The notes under the pieces are model-generated. The model did not search any database and was not told the DNA's origin. It saw only the letters and a list, made by a program, of their open reading frames with translations. This document shows positions 25,701 through 33,621 of a stretch of 64,000 bases of DNA, piece after piece. The first letter of the stretch is position 1, and every line of letters starts with the position of its first letter. A program made the position numbers and the translations under genes. The stretch covers positions 146,599 through 210,598 of the forward strand of contig JAQZBR010000003.1 of NCBI GenBank assembly GCA_029237775.1. Reading direction: 5' to 3'. Source of the stretch: Bacteroidota bacterium. GTDB taxonomy: Bacteria > Bacteroidota > Bacteroidia > 2-12-FULL-35-15.

Positions 25701-26196
25701 ATGCAAACATTATTGTACTGCAGCCGTTCCCTATCGTATCATCTGGGGAAACTGTCGGGCCTGCAATTGAAGTGATCGCATATTGATTGATATTGTTACC
25801 TGGTTTACAGAAAGTTAAAGTGTAGGGGCCCGGGCCGTTCAGGCAGATAGGTGAACCAACGGCTACCGGGGGCCCGCAGCCGATCTGATAAAATAATGCT
25901 CCCGGAGGCACTGCACCGGAAATGATCTGAAAATTTATCGCAACTGCAGTCGGGTCGAGGGTAATGCTGAATTCGATGCATTTATCCGGTGCTATTGTTC
26001 CGCAACAATTTCCAACCCTGGGAACCGCTGGTGATGCCCATGTCCCATTTGGCTGACCCGTAAGATCAACTGTAAAGAAAGGAGTTGAAGGATCGCAGTT
26101 CCCCGATTGTGCGGATACTGAATATCCCTCCAGGAGAAAAACGCTGAAAAACAGAATTCGTAAACAAAAATGAAAATTCATCTTAAGCCGCTTCAT
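19720..26196 (-). CDS. Giant T9SS-type-B adhesin with SprB and PKD repeats
   Basis: 2158 residues. It has a signal peptide (ending ~YSVSAQ), then a ~370-residue N-terminal region with Cys-rich and Ig-like modules. About 14 SprB-type repeats follow (residues ~410-1470). Each has a Cys, a GG-x-x-PY-x-Y-x-W core and a YTVTVTD-x-x-GC end. Seven PKD domains follow (~1470-2050, WSWNFGD and Y-x-x-x-GTYNVTLTV). The end (~2062-2158) is a gliding-type C-terminal domain: YIPNAFTPAASIGTNDGF, IFDRWGNMIFHT, KWDGRANNGRDI, DVYVYLVEF. It is exported through T9SS to the cell surface and probably serves adhesion or gliding. The ATG at 26196 gives MKRLKM. A second ATG five codons on is equally good. Confidence 0.93.
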   Translation of the reverse strand: MKRLKMNFHFCLRILFFSVFLLEGYSVSAQSGNCDPSTPFFTVDLTGQPNGTWASPAVPRVGNCCGTIAPDKCIEFSITLDPTAVAINFQIISGAVPPGALFYQIGCGPPVAVGSPICLNGPGPYTLTFCKPGNNINQYAITSIAGPTVSPDDTIGNGCSTIMFASGLLVNSTINWTSVYPGATGAYNSYLSCTTGCDSTVVTGTATAPPYVDYVVCGTPVAGACISAGLFCDTIRIHFSPPILNPVNPNPAVFCANAGGILLTGTVNGGAPPYTYAWTNGPNGGGTVVATGLTYTATTGGTYSFIVYDVNYPACPAQITNVPVTVSPVPVVNAGPDQTVCGTSVTLGASVSGAAGGIWSGGNGTFSPSNTALNAVYTPTFSELSSGTVILTWTSTGNGACTAVSDQVVIHISPPVNVTISAPSFLCSGTTATLTANVTGGIAPYSFIWNTGQNTQTLTNMLPGTYSVTVTGVGGSACAATATVTIVANPQIVVTTSPNNSISCSTTAIISANATGGTGTLNYLWSNGATTSSTIVYTGTYVVTVTDAVGCSANNSVSVIASNSTLTATVAQPPVLCNGATTTLTAAATGGFGGYSYSWNTGATTSSIVVGAGSYCATVSDGGGCTTNACVTVTQSSPLLVNVPTPSTVCNGGTATVTAFVNGGQAPYTYLWSNGQSTQSISGLAGNYTVTITDAIGCNISASATISQATPLNVNTTSTSVSCFGGNNGTASAAVNGGTPSYYYSWAPYGGSSATASNLLTGTYTVTVTDAIGCSQVMPVTVIQPTALNASVTINNNVSCNNGNNGSATVVPTGGTSPYSYSWNPFGGVGQSATNLSAGNYVIAVTDANGCIQNVSATITQPSQLLASITSFTNVSCNGGTNGNLTVSATGGSPGYSYLWSPSGGNNATATNLSAGNYTVSVTDSKGCVVQQTASVSQPLPLSGVINSSSDVSCFGGNNGSASVTASGGTGPYTYSWNSNPVQTGVTANNLPAGNYFATITDSKGCTATSSSANISQPSVLTVTASPSALISCNSTINISASASGGTGPYNYQWSNGATTSSITVNTGTYTVVASDANNCTASASVNVMASNSTLTSTIPTPANVCFGQSTTITANAAGGFGSYTYLWNTGATTPSIIATAGSYCVQVTDGGGCISNACVNVIQNTPVTASIGTPPVVCPGASTTITASGAGGQSPYSFLWNSGESVQSVTKPAGTYTVIISDATGSSCSATTSVTINQETPISLSVSSTNVSCNGGSNGTAIVYASNGMPGYTYSWNPAGGLNASATNLTPGTYTVTVTDLIGCVKTATATITQPLSAVGINMSATSPLCFGQSNGTATATGTGGSPPYTYYWWINGTYASTISGLAPGTYTATVADSTGCYTNDSVTVLPAIDISLTGTTVSTTCGLSNGTATVNASGGSPGYTYSWSPVGGTAATSTNLAAGNYTVTVADENGCQKQLPLTVSSTPSSVTADFTSTPACFNTTSSFNDLSSASNDSIVGWSWNFGEPSSGANNLSVLQNPTHTYFSAGSFNATLTVTTLQGCNATFSDSVIVHPLPVASYSATPTCVNSFTLFTSTSSISGGSITGWSWNFGDPGSGSSNISNQQNPTHVFSNAGTYMIILTVTSDSGCTSTTAQNQIISGQPVADFTATNVCKSAVTSFTDASSVSGSSINSWSWDFGDTSPLNNSQNPSHTYGSSGTYNVILTVTSTSGCQSADTSLVTVYPLPVVSFTAPPVCVNNATTFTDGTTLSSGTVVSWSWNFGDFSPLNTSQNPVYTYSSPGTFNVTLTVSSSNGCVGSIQQSVEVNGLPIADFGSNNACLYSTTTFNDLSTLPGGSVSSWLWAFGDGSPVSTLQNPTHVYLNPGTYNTSLVATSNNGCVDTITKPITVFPLPVIDFTVADSNGCATYCTQFNDASLAQSGTLTNWVWDFGDNSFQSTDQNPQHCYSLSGLYTITLTATTSEGCSATDSVIDLINVFPVPDAEFTYTPRPPSTLNSEVFFTDQSIGATQWFWNFGDTNDTSVSYLQEPSHNYSEDGYYCATLTVQNIYNCMDTVVHCFNVEPDFSFYIPNAFTPAASIGTNDGFGGKGTNIGQYDMWIFDRWGNMIFHTNDLARKWDGRANNGRDIAQQDVYVYLVEFLDFKGNLHKYRGTVTLVR

Positions 26197-26464
26197 TCTG
26201 ATTTTTTATCAAATATGGACTAACAAATATAACCTAAAATCAGGTAAAATTATATATCTAAACACTATTCGCGGCCGATATCTTTATAGAGCCTATTTTA
26301 TTACAAATGGTTGCATTTGGACGTGAAGAATCGAATTGATATTTATTTTTTAAACATAAGGCCCGGAGCGACAAAAGGGCAAAAAATGATCAGCTAATTA
26401 TTGTTAAAGCAAGCGACCCCTGTCCTAAATGGAATATATTTGCTCTGCACGGAACAGAATTCCT
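26197..26464. promoter_or_regulatory. Divergent promoter region between adhesin and TonB-linked barrel
   Basis: 268 bases between divergent genes. Each direction has a perfect -7 element. TATATTTG lies on the minus strand at 26231-26224, about 28 bases before the adhesin ATG. TATATTTG also lies on the plus strand at 26435-26442, 22 bases before the ATG at 26465. Neither has a clear TTTG 19 bases upstream. I see no terminator or repeat here. Confidence 0.4.
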
Positions 26465-28876
26465 ATGACAAGAACGATTTTCTTTAGTGTTATATTCCTT
26501 TTTTCATTACTCAATACTTCTGCTCAAATCAACGGGCGTGTCGCTAATATTACCGGGGAAGCAATTTCTTATTGCAATGTTATTCTTCGTAGTCTCAAAG
26601 ATTCTTCTCTCGTAACCGGTTCTACAACCGACACAGCAGGTTATTTTTCACTTGAAATAAAAGATACCGGTTCAGTTTTTATTGAGGCGGCATTTGTAGG
26701 ATACAGAAAGTATCTTTCTTCTCAAATTTATATTACAAGCAAAAGTCAGATCATTGCTCATGGAACTATTACTATGATCAATGACGCAACAATGCTTAAA
26801 AATGTAGAGGTAGTGGCTCAGAAATCATTTATGGAGCATAAAGTCGACCGCACAGTTTATAATATCCAGAACAGTATAATCACGGCAGGCAATAATGGAC
26901 TTGATGTTCTGAAGAAGTTACCGGGTGTGACTGTCAGCAGTAAAGAGGATATTGAAGTACGTGGTAAATCAGGGGCGCTTGTCCTGATTGACGGGAGAAC
27001 ATCCTATATGTCATCTGCAGATCTCGCTAATTATTTGAAATCATTGGATGCTTCACAGATTGATAAAATCGAAGTTATAACCAACCCTTCCGCTAAATAT
27101 GATGCAAGCGGCAATGCTGTTATAAATATTGTTCTTTTCAAGGATAAGAATCTTGGACTTAACGGCAGGGTATCTTCAACAGGTGCTTTAGGGTTTTACT
27201 ATGGAACAAATGTGGGACTCAGTTTAAATTACCGAACAAAAAAACTGAACTACTTTTTCAATGGTTATCAATGGAAATTTAAAAGATACGATGCATCTTA
27301 TCAGCAAAATATCTTCAGTCGGAATGAAGTTAAATATGGTGTGTTTAATGACACTACCTGGAATGTTTATGAGGGCGAGGGGTCAAGCCTTAGGGGAGGA
27401 ATTGATTATTTTATAAATACAAAACATACAATTGGTATTGTAGGTGAACTTTACAGGAACGAAGGCATAAACACGCTTTCTGATAAATCATCGTTTTACG
27501 ATGGTTATTATACACTTGACTCAACACTTTACACAAGTGCTGATAAAGAATTAGGTAACCTGGAATATAACCTGGATCTTAATTACCAATACAAGATCTC
27601 AAAGAATAAAGAACTTGCTTTGAATGCTGATTATGGCTCGTTTAAGACACATTCTACAGAGACAGACATAACGACATTTAATAATACACATGGTATAACT
27701 CCCCAGCAAAACCGTGTTTTGTTTTACAAGCTCCCCCGGGCAATTAATGTTTATGCTGCAAATTTAGATTATGAGCAAGTCGTGTTCAAGGATGTAAAAA
27801 TAGAAACAGGATTGAAGGCCAGTCTTGTACATGCTGACAATACCGCAGACTATTGGAATGTTGTTAATGGGATCAATGTTCCGGATAGTGGTAAAACCAA
27901 TCATTTTATCTATTCTGAATATATTTACGCTGCTTATATTAATTTATCGAAAACAGTTAACAAGGTTGATGTGCAATTAGGTGTCAGGGCTGAGGATACT
28001 GAATCGAAAGGTGATCAAATAAGCACTGATTCTGTTTTTACAAGAAGCTATTTAAAGTTTTTTCCCTCGTGCTTTGTGAATTGGCGGGCTGATTCAAGCA
28101 ATACTTTTAATGTTTCCTACAGCAGAAGAATTGACCGTCCGGATTATGGAATGCTTAATCCATTTAAATTTTACAGAAATCCATATAGCTATGGTACCGG
28201 GAATCCTTATCTGAGGCCAATGATCAGCAATAATTTCATTCTCGAACATGTGTTTAAAAGCAAATTGACCACGGGTATAGGATTTCTTCACATGGAAGAC
28301 GTTATCTCTGCGGTGGTGCATCAAAGTGATTCTTCAAATGTGATCTACACAACTGATGAAAATGTAAATAAATATGATTCGTATAGTGTGAATGTTGCTT
28401 TCAATCTTGCGCCTACAAATTGGTACAGATTCAGCACTTCAATAAATGGTTTTTATGATCATTATTATGGCCCGACAAAAGAAGGTTTTTACAGTAATTC
28501 CGGTTATACTTATATAATTCACATGATGAATACTTTTAGTCTGAAGAAGGAGTGGGTGGCTGAAGTGGCATTGTTCTACAGGAGCAGGAATATTGCGGGG
28601 TATGTTGTAAATGATCCTATTTACAACCTGAGTGCGGGAATCAGTAAGGGCTTTGGTAAGGGGAAAGGAAATATAAGATTGAATTGTGATGATATTTTAT
28701 GGAGCGACAGGTTGGTTAATAAAATGAATTTTAAAGATATGAATTACAGGGGTACATTTTTTAGCGATTCAAGAAGGATCAGGCTCTCATTATCCTGGAA
28801 ATTCGGAACATCACAGTATGAACGTCAGGAAAGAAACAAGAGCGCTCAGGAAGAAAGAAACCGTATCAGTAAATAG
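26465..28876 (+). CDS. TonB-linked outer-membrane beta-barrel protein (OMP_b-brl_3 family)
   Basis: 803 residues from the ATG at 26465. An upstream ATG at 26429 would add 12 residues that do not belong to a signal peptide and overlap a promoter element. The signal peptide is TIFFSVIFLFSLLNTSAQ. A carboxypeptidase-regulatory-like Ig domain follows (INGRVANITGEAISYCNVIL to FVGYRKY). Next is a plug domain with the family motif VLKKLPGVTVSSKEDIEVRGKSG and IDKIEVITNPSAKYDASGNAVINIV. The rest is a large barrel. Family members are TonB-dependent receptor-like transporters of unknown cargo. The last 11 bases overlap the convergent Nudix gene. Confidence 0.9.
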   Translation: MTRTIFFSVIFLFSLLNTSAQINGRVANITGEAISYCNVILRSLKDSSLVTGSTTDTAGYFSLEIKDTGSVFIEAAFVGYRKYLSSQIYITSKSQIIAHGTITMINDATMLKNVEVVAQKSFMEHKVDRTVYNIQNSIITAGNNGLDVLKKLPGVTVSSKEDIEVRGKSGALVLIDGRTSYMSSADLANYLKSLDASQIDKIEVITNPSAKYDASGNAVINIVLFKDKNLGLNGRVSSTGALGFYYGTNVGLSLNYRTKKLNYFFNGYQWKFKRYDASYQQNIFSRNEVKYGVFNDTTWNVYEGEGSSLRGGIDYFINTKHTIGIVGELYRNEGINTLSDKSSFYDGYYTLDSTLYTSADKELGNLEYNLDLNYQYKISKNKELALNADYGSFKTHSTETDITTFNNTHGITPQQNRVLFYKLPRAINVYAANLDYEQVVFKDVKIETGLKASLVHADNTADYWNVVNGINVPDSGKTNHFIYSEYIYAAYINLSKTVNKVDVQLGVRAEDTESKGDQISTDSVFTRSYLKFFPSCFVNWRADSSNTFNVSYSRRIDRPDYGMLNPFKFYRNPYSYGTGNPYLRPMISNNFILEHVFKSKLTTGIGFLHMEDVISAVVHQSDSSNVIYTTDENVNKYDSYSVNVAFNLAPTNWYRFSTSINGFYDHYYGPTKEGFYSNSGYTYIIHMMNTFSLKKEWVAEVALFYRSRNIAGYVVNDPIYNLSAGISKGFGKGKGNIRLNCDDILWSDRLVNKMNFKDMNYRGTFFSDSRRIRLSLSWKFGTSQYERQERNKSAQEERNRISK

Positions 28877-29324
28877 GTTTAGCATTTTGGATAATTCGGA
28901 GAATCAGGTTTATATTTTCGGCCTGACTTTCATGAGCCTTTTCTGAAATCACTGAAGGCTCAACCCAAGCCCATTTATCAATTTCAGGTTTGCCTTTTGG
29001 CGTAAGGGAATCACAAAAAAGCTTTTCTTTCTCCAGTGAAGTTTCAGTGATGACCAGAAACGATTCAAGCACTTTATTTTGCTTTTTGTATTTCACTGCA
29101 GGCAGTTGTTCCGTTTTAAGAATGCTAAGCTTCAACAGGTCAATTCCTGTTTCCTCTTTCAATTCCCGTGCTGCGGCAATAAAACTTTCTTCTCCTTCAT
29201 CTTTTAAACCTTTCGGGATCGACCAGCTTTTCCAGGATGCATCAGTTGGATGGCAGATCAGGATTTTCTCTGAATGCTTATCGTACAGGTAGATTCCACA
29301 CGTTATAACAGGAGTTTTTGGCAT
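28866..29324 (-). CDS. Nudix hydrolase
   Basis: 152 residues. The Nudix box is complete: G-x5-E-x7-REL-x-EE-x-GI within GLKDEGEESFIAAAREL and KEETGI. It opens with ITCGIYLYDKHSEKILICHP and W-x-x-SIPKG. These enzymes cleave nucleoside diphosphates linked to another moiety. Without further motifs (for example for ADP-ribose or Ap4A) the substrate stays open. The WSIPKG opening is common in Ap4A-like or MutT-like subfamilies. Cytosolic. The stop overlaps the 3' end of the TonB-linked barrel gene by 11 bases. Confidence 0.9.
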   Translation of the reverse strand: MPKTPVITCGIYLYDKHSEKILICHPTDASWKSWSIPKGLKDEGEESFIAAARELKEETGIDLLKLSILKTEQLPAVKYKKQNKVLESFLVITETSLEKEKLFCDSLTPKGKPEIDKWAWVEPSVISEKAHESQAENINLILRIIQNAKPIY

Positions 29325-29388
29325 ATTAATTTAAGTTTTCCATGGAGAATGCTCTCATCATCATCAATAAAAAAGTATTCCAGTTACA

Positions 29389-29712
29389 ATGATTGTCAAG
29401 CGTAATTCGAGTGAGTTCAAAGCTGTACGTGACTTCGTGAATGAATTTGTAAACGATCATTCAAAGATGAAGTATTTGAAATTATTTTCTTTAAAACCCT
29501 ATGAAAAATTAGAGAAGCGTATTTTACTGCATCGTAATAAAAAAGAAGAAGCTGTAGTTTTCGATCTTGAGTTGGAGGCTTTGCAGTTCAACCTGCTTGA
29601 TGCCGGACACAAGTTATTTAAAGATGAAAAAAGCGGTTTGTATTATTTTAAAAGCTCTTCTGCCAGCAGCTCAATAGAAGTTCCTTTTCAGATCACAAAG
29701 GGTTTAGACTAA
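29389..29712 (+). CDS. Small cytosolic protein, unknown function
   Basis: 107 residues with no signal peptide or membrane segment. It alternates charged helices (EFKAVRDFVNEFVNDHSKMKYL) with two strands (EAVVFDLELEALQFNLL). I do not recognise a family. It stands alone on the plus strand between the divergent Nudix gene and the convergent LRR gene, overlapping the latter by four bases at the stops. Codon use looks like that of its neighbours, so it is probably a real gene. Confidence 0.55.
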   Translation: MIVKRNSSEFKAVRDFVNEFVNDHSKMKYLKLFSLKPYEKLEKRILLHRNKKEEAVVFDLELEALQFNLLDAGHKLFKDEKSGLYYFKSSSASSSIEVPFQITKGLD

Positions 29713-30572
29713 TAGAGCACTCTGCACTTTGGCAGCAGGATCTTCACGATCTCAATCTGGTAAGGCGTAAATGTATTGCCGCGTAAGTCGAGCACTTCGA
29801 GATTTTTTAACAAACTCACAGCATCATTTATATTGGAAAGCTTATTGCTTTTTAGGGAAAGGTATTTCAGGTTTTTCAACCTGAAGATGCTTTTCGGAAG
29901 CTCTGTCAGTTCATTATTATCGAGAACGAGTTGCTCCAAAGTACTTAATTTTCCGATTGTTGCCGGCATTTTTTTGAGCCCGCATTTCCCCAACGTAAGA
30001 CTCTTTAATTTTTTTAATTCGGAGAATGAAGCAGGTAAAGTATCCAGCTTCGAATTGAATATTAACAACTCGTTCAGGTTTGAAAGGTAACCGAACGAGT
30101 TTGGGAGATTCAATGTGTCAGCCTGGTTATTCTGGATCTCAATATTCCGTAACCTTCCCAGAAATGCAATTTCAAAAGGCAGGGAATCTATCTTAAGATT
30201 GATGAGATGCATTTCGGTCAGCTGCTGCAGATTTGAGATCTCTTTGGGCAATGCCGTAATATTATTTGCCTTGCAGCAGAAGTAAGTTAAATTGCTCAGG
30301 TCTTTAAATTCGGGAGGCAGCTCGGTAAGACTGTTGCCGCTGAGTTGGAGTGAAGTGAGCTGTGTAAGTTTTCCGAGCTTTGGTAAAAGTTTTGGATCGA
30401 TAGGCTGATATTCAATCTTTAGTTTGTAAACATTTTTCACATCTTTTAAAGCATCCTTCAGGTTTGTATACGTCATACCCGGAGGAGAATATTTATCGAA
30501 CGGGTCCTGCTCTTCCTGCGCAGAAAGACTTACAGAAACGCAAATAAAAAGAAGCAGAAGAAACTTACGCAT
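29709..30572 (-). CDS. Exported leucine-rich repeat protein
   Basis: 287 residues with a signal peptide (MRKFLLLLFICVSVSLSAQ). From ~70 onward there are about nine LRR units of 22-24 residues in the pattern L-x-x-L-x-L-x-x-N-x-L-x-x-LP (LTSLQLSGNSLTELPPEFKD, LEQLVLDNNELTELPKSI). LRR proteins form curved solenoids for protein binding, and an exported form in Bacteroidota is likely periplasmic or on the surface. No sorting domain is present at the C-terminus (ends LPKCRVLY). It follows the chitinase gene at 4 bases distance, in the same direction. Confidence 0.85.
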   Translation of the reverse strand: MRKFLLLLFICVSVSLSAQEEQDPFDKYSPPGMTYTNLKDALKDVKNVYKLKIEYQPIDPKLLPKLGKLTQLTSLQLSGNSLTELPPEFKDLSNLTYFCCKANNITALPKEISNLQQLTEMHLINLKIDSLPFEIAFLGRLRNIEIQNNQADTLNLPNSFGYLSNLNELLIFNSKLDTLPASFSELKKLKSLTLGKCGLKKMPATIGKLSTLEQLVLDNNELTELPKSIFRLKNLKYLSLKSNKLSNINDAVSLLKNLEVLDLRGNTFTPYQIEIVKILLPKCRVLY

Positions 30573-30576
30573 ACAA

Positions 30577-33500
30577 TTAATTTGAGATCAGCTTATATTT
30601 CTTTTCTGTACCATTTGCTCGAAGAATCAGTGTGTACATTCCTTTTGCGATCGCGTGTTCTGCTTTGTTAATGGTCATTGAATGTTTGCCGGCCGACTGT
30701 TGTTCTGAATTCGTCAGTCTCACTTGTTTTCCGAGAATATCGACTAAACAGATCTCCACACTTGATGGTTTCGCTAAATAATAAACCACAGTTGCTTCAT
30801 CATTAAACGGATTTGGATAAACATTTAACTGGAAATTGTTTTCCTGTTCAGTGAGGCCTGTTGCAAGAACAACCATTTGCCCGTCACTATTACTCACGTT
30901 ACTGAGTAAACCGGCACCATCTTCCGATTGAATCGAGAAATAATACATTTGGTTCGGTGTAAGTGATAACCCTGTCTTAGTTACAGAGCTTAGCATTCCA
31001 TTATCTGTCCAGTTAACAACATCGCTTGCCCCTGCCGAAGTACCTATTGCATACCAATATTTCGACACACCTGAATTAACATCCACTGCAGTGCTCCAAT
31101 TGGCTGAGAGTTGAGTAAGTGAATATGTAGTGTCGATATCCATGGTCACGCCATCGCTCACTGCCGGAGATGAAGGAAGACTCCAATCGACATCAACATC
31201 CTGCGAAGCAATTGCGGATAAATTTGCTGCGCCATCTTTAGTAATTGATTTAATTCTGCATGATGGAGTGGAAGGGTCCGGATTCTGATACCGCACATCA
31301 TTGGTGCTTCCCGGGCCCACACTTACAGTGACAGATGGTAAACGTGATCGGTAAACCTTAAGGTCATTCACGGTATAGTCACAGTTTGCACTGCGGAATG
31401 AAATTGCATTACCGTTTGCGTAAGGTGATGGGTCGGTCCAACTGCCGATAAAATTATCATTCTGGTAGACTTCCATTTTTCCGGAAATACGATCGTAAAT
31501 TACTTTGTAGTCATACCATTGGCCTGTATTTATGGTCATTGGCACACTTGCCTGCAAACTGAAAGTGTTATTCACTACCTTATAAAACTCGCACATGTTT
31601 GTTGAGATCCTGAACCAAACGAAATAAGAATTTCCACGATTGGTTTGTGTTGCATCACCGCAAAAAAAGTGGAAACCTGCTCTGCGTGTTGCGTCCATAC
31701 CACTGATCTTTCCCTGCCAGTTATATAAATATTGATTGGAAAGATTCTGGCTAAGAGGAGCATAAATGTTTGTGTTCGTATTTGTCTGATCGCTCTGATT
31801 CAAATATCCGCCAGCGATGCTCCAGGTTCCTGCCATACTTGTCCAATCTGGATGAATAGCTGCATCAAAATTATCGGAGAAGAACCCATTAGCATTGTTC
31901 GCTCTCCATTCGGTTCCATTGTATTCAAGAACCTGATAATAGCTTTTTAATATTCCTGTTCCTCCTGAATTATCAGTGTCTGTAAAGCTTGCAGAAAAAT
32001 TCCCTGTTACCCAATTGTTAGGTGCAGTTACACTTGTGGATGGATCGATATTATCAATCGTACAATTCCAGATCGCGGTCCAGCCTGCAGCCTGAGTGGA
32101 AACATCCGATTTATATTTTAATGTTAATGCGTTTCCTGAAGCGGTTATCAATCCCGGGCTAGCGCTTCCATGATATGCACCGATTAGTGGCGAAGCTGTG
32201 CTCGCTCCGTTATAGATCCATAATGTGTCGTAATTTAATTCAGTTGCAAAGGACGTGAAATTTAATGTGAGTCCACTCGCGCCTGTTGGTGCAATCGTAA
32301 AAGTATAGTTCTCATTGTCGTAATAATTTCTGTTGGGACCGCCCATATCGTAGATCGTATCGCTGCATGGAACCGTAGCACAATCTGTAAATTTAGCCTG
32401 GATCAGATCCCAGAAATCGTTGTATCCATCATCGTATCCTAATGCCCAGATTCCAATCCCGCCAATTCCAAAACGGTTCACCATATCAAATCGTTCACTC
32501 ATGGCAGGTGCATCATCAATAAATGTTTGCCAGTTCACACCGGAACGAACAGAAGTGAAATAACTGGAAAAACTATTTGCATCCCATAATCTGTTACTGT
32601 AGTTTCCGCTTGTGTTGTTGCGCATAGTGCTGTAAAGAACAGAGTTTGTTCCTCCACTTGTTGTTGCGCTCGGAATTGTGCTTGCTGAAGTAGCCCACTC
32701 ACGGCCATACCAAGGCAATCCTAAAAGTAATTTTGATTTCGATGCGCCTTTGTTTAAGTAATAGCTGATCGATTTTGTAAGTGTGTAGTTGTAGCTTGTC
32801 TGAAAGTTATACAATGGATCTTCAGGCCCTGCAGTGGTGCTCCCGCTGTAATAGTAATCATATCCCATAATGATGAACAGATCAACATAAGGATTTAAAG
32901 CAGTCATGTCAAATACTCCGCTCCAGTCAACAGCATACAGCGCAATACTTACCTCTGAACCCGGAATTGCTGCATGCATCTGATTACACAGATTGATCAT
33001 AAAGGCGGTGAACGCAGTTTTATGTGATGCTCCCATTCCTTCAAAATCGATATTGACACCGTGAGCGTTTCTCGCTTGAACTAAATTGATCAGATTTGTG
33101 ATAAGAGTTTGCTGAGCTGCTGAGCTTCCGAAAAAAGCTGTGTGGCCGCTAAATAATGTTGCACATAAAGTAACATTCACTCCGTTCGACTGTGCAGCTG
33201 TAACCACTGTAGCGGTGCTCCAGCCGTGAGTGCTTGTTGCATTGCCATCAGCTGAATTCACATCATACGAAAAATAACACAGATCTGTTAAGCCATTCCA
33301 ATCGTAATTATTATACGTTGCTGAAGTGTTGTTCCAATAAGGCTGCCAGCCGTAAACACGCTTTGTTAGGTTACATGCATTCGGACTGCGGACGATAGCT
33401 TTTTTCTGAGCACCGGTTTCTAATAAACGAAGACTGTCCCACTGTTCTTCAGAAGAGAATCCATAGGAAGCATATTTTTCAGATTGTTCCTGATGAATTG

Positions 33501-33609
33501 ATTTGTGAGGAACGTACTCATTATAGTTGATTTCCGGAGCAGCAGTTTTAAGCTGAGCAATAATAGGATGAACACTTATAATTACGAACAGTAGTGCTAA
33601 TTTCTTCAT
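30577..33609 (-). CDS. Secreted GH18 chitinase with CUB-like, shared beta-sandwich and T9SS sorting domains
   Basis: 1010 residues with a signal peptide. A GH18 barrel spans ~80-405: KRVYGWQPYW at the start, the catalytic motif HGVNIDFE with Glu190, and IIMGYDYYYS. The motif normally reads DGxDxDxE, and here the first two Asp are His and Asn. The proton donor Glu190 and the preceding Asp188 remain. A CUB-like domain follows (CSDTIYDMGG, NYTFTI, LWIYNGASTASPLIGAYHG). After that a ~230-residue module of laminin-G-like type precedes a fibronectin-like domain. The T9SS type A sorting domain is C-terminal (VYPNPFNDEATVVYYL to MYTLILRANG). Probably extracellular chitin or GlcNAc-polymer hydrolysis. 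The C-terminal ~560 residues are paralogous to the amidase upstream. Confidence 0.9.
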   Translation of the reverse strand: MKKLALLFVIISVHPIIAQLKTAAPEINYNEYVPHKSIHQEQSEKYASYGFSSEEQWDSLRLLETGAQKKAIVRSPNACNLTKRVYGWQPYWNNTSATYNNYDWNGLTDLCYFSYDVNSADGNATSTHGWSTATVVTAAQSNGVNVTLCATLFSGHTAFFGSSAAQQTLITNLINLVQARNAHGVNIDFEGMGASHKTAFTAFMINLCNQMHAAIPGSEVSIALYAVDWSGVFDMTALNPYVDLFIIMGYDYYYSGSTTAGPEDPLYNFQTSYNYTLTKSISYYLNKGASKSKLLLGLPWYGREWATSASTIPSATTSGGTNSVLYSTMRNNTSGNYSNRLWDANSFSSYFTSVRSGVNWQTFIDDAPAMSERFDMVNRFGIGGIGIWALGYDDGYNDFWDLIQAKFTDCATVPCSDTIYDMGGPNRNYYDNENYTFTIAPTGASGLTLNFTSFATELNYDTLWIYNGASTASPLIGAYHGSASPGLITASGNALTLKYKSDVSTQAAGWTAIWNCTIDNIDPSTSVTAPNNWVTGNFSASFTDTDNSGGTGILKSYYQVLEYNGTEWRANNANGFFSDNFDAAIHPDWTSMAGTWSIAGGYLNQSDQTNTNTNIYAPLSQNLSNQYLYNWQGKISGMDATRRAGFHFFCGDATQTNRGNSYFVWFRISTNMCEFYKVVNNTFSLQASVPMTINTGQWYDYKVIYDRISGKMEVYQNDNFIGSWTDPSPYANGNAISFRSANCDYTVNDLKVYRSRLPSVTVSVGPGSTNDVRYQNPDPSTPSCRIKSITKDGAANLSAIASQDVDVDWSLPSSPAVSDGVTMDIDTTYSLTQLSANWSTAVDVNSGVSKYWYAIGTSAGASDVVNWTDNGMLSSVTKTGLSLTPNQMYYFSIQSEDGAGLLSNVSNSDGQMVVLATGLTEQENNFQLNVYPNPFNDEATVVYYLAKPSSVEICLVDILGKQVRLTNSEQQSAGKHSMTINKAEHAIAKGMYTLILRANGTEKKYKLISN

Positions 33610-33621
33610 GAAAATTCAATG

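Noticed and set aside
19720..26196. SprB/PKD repeat array as an assembly artefact
   Set aside because: The units are well diverged and the frame is open over 6.4 kb, which speaks against collapsed or duplicated reads.
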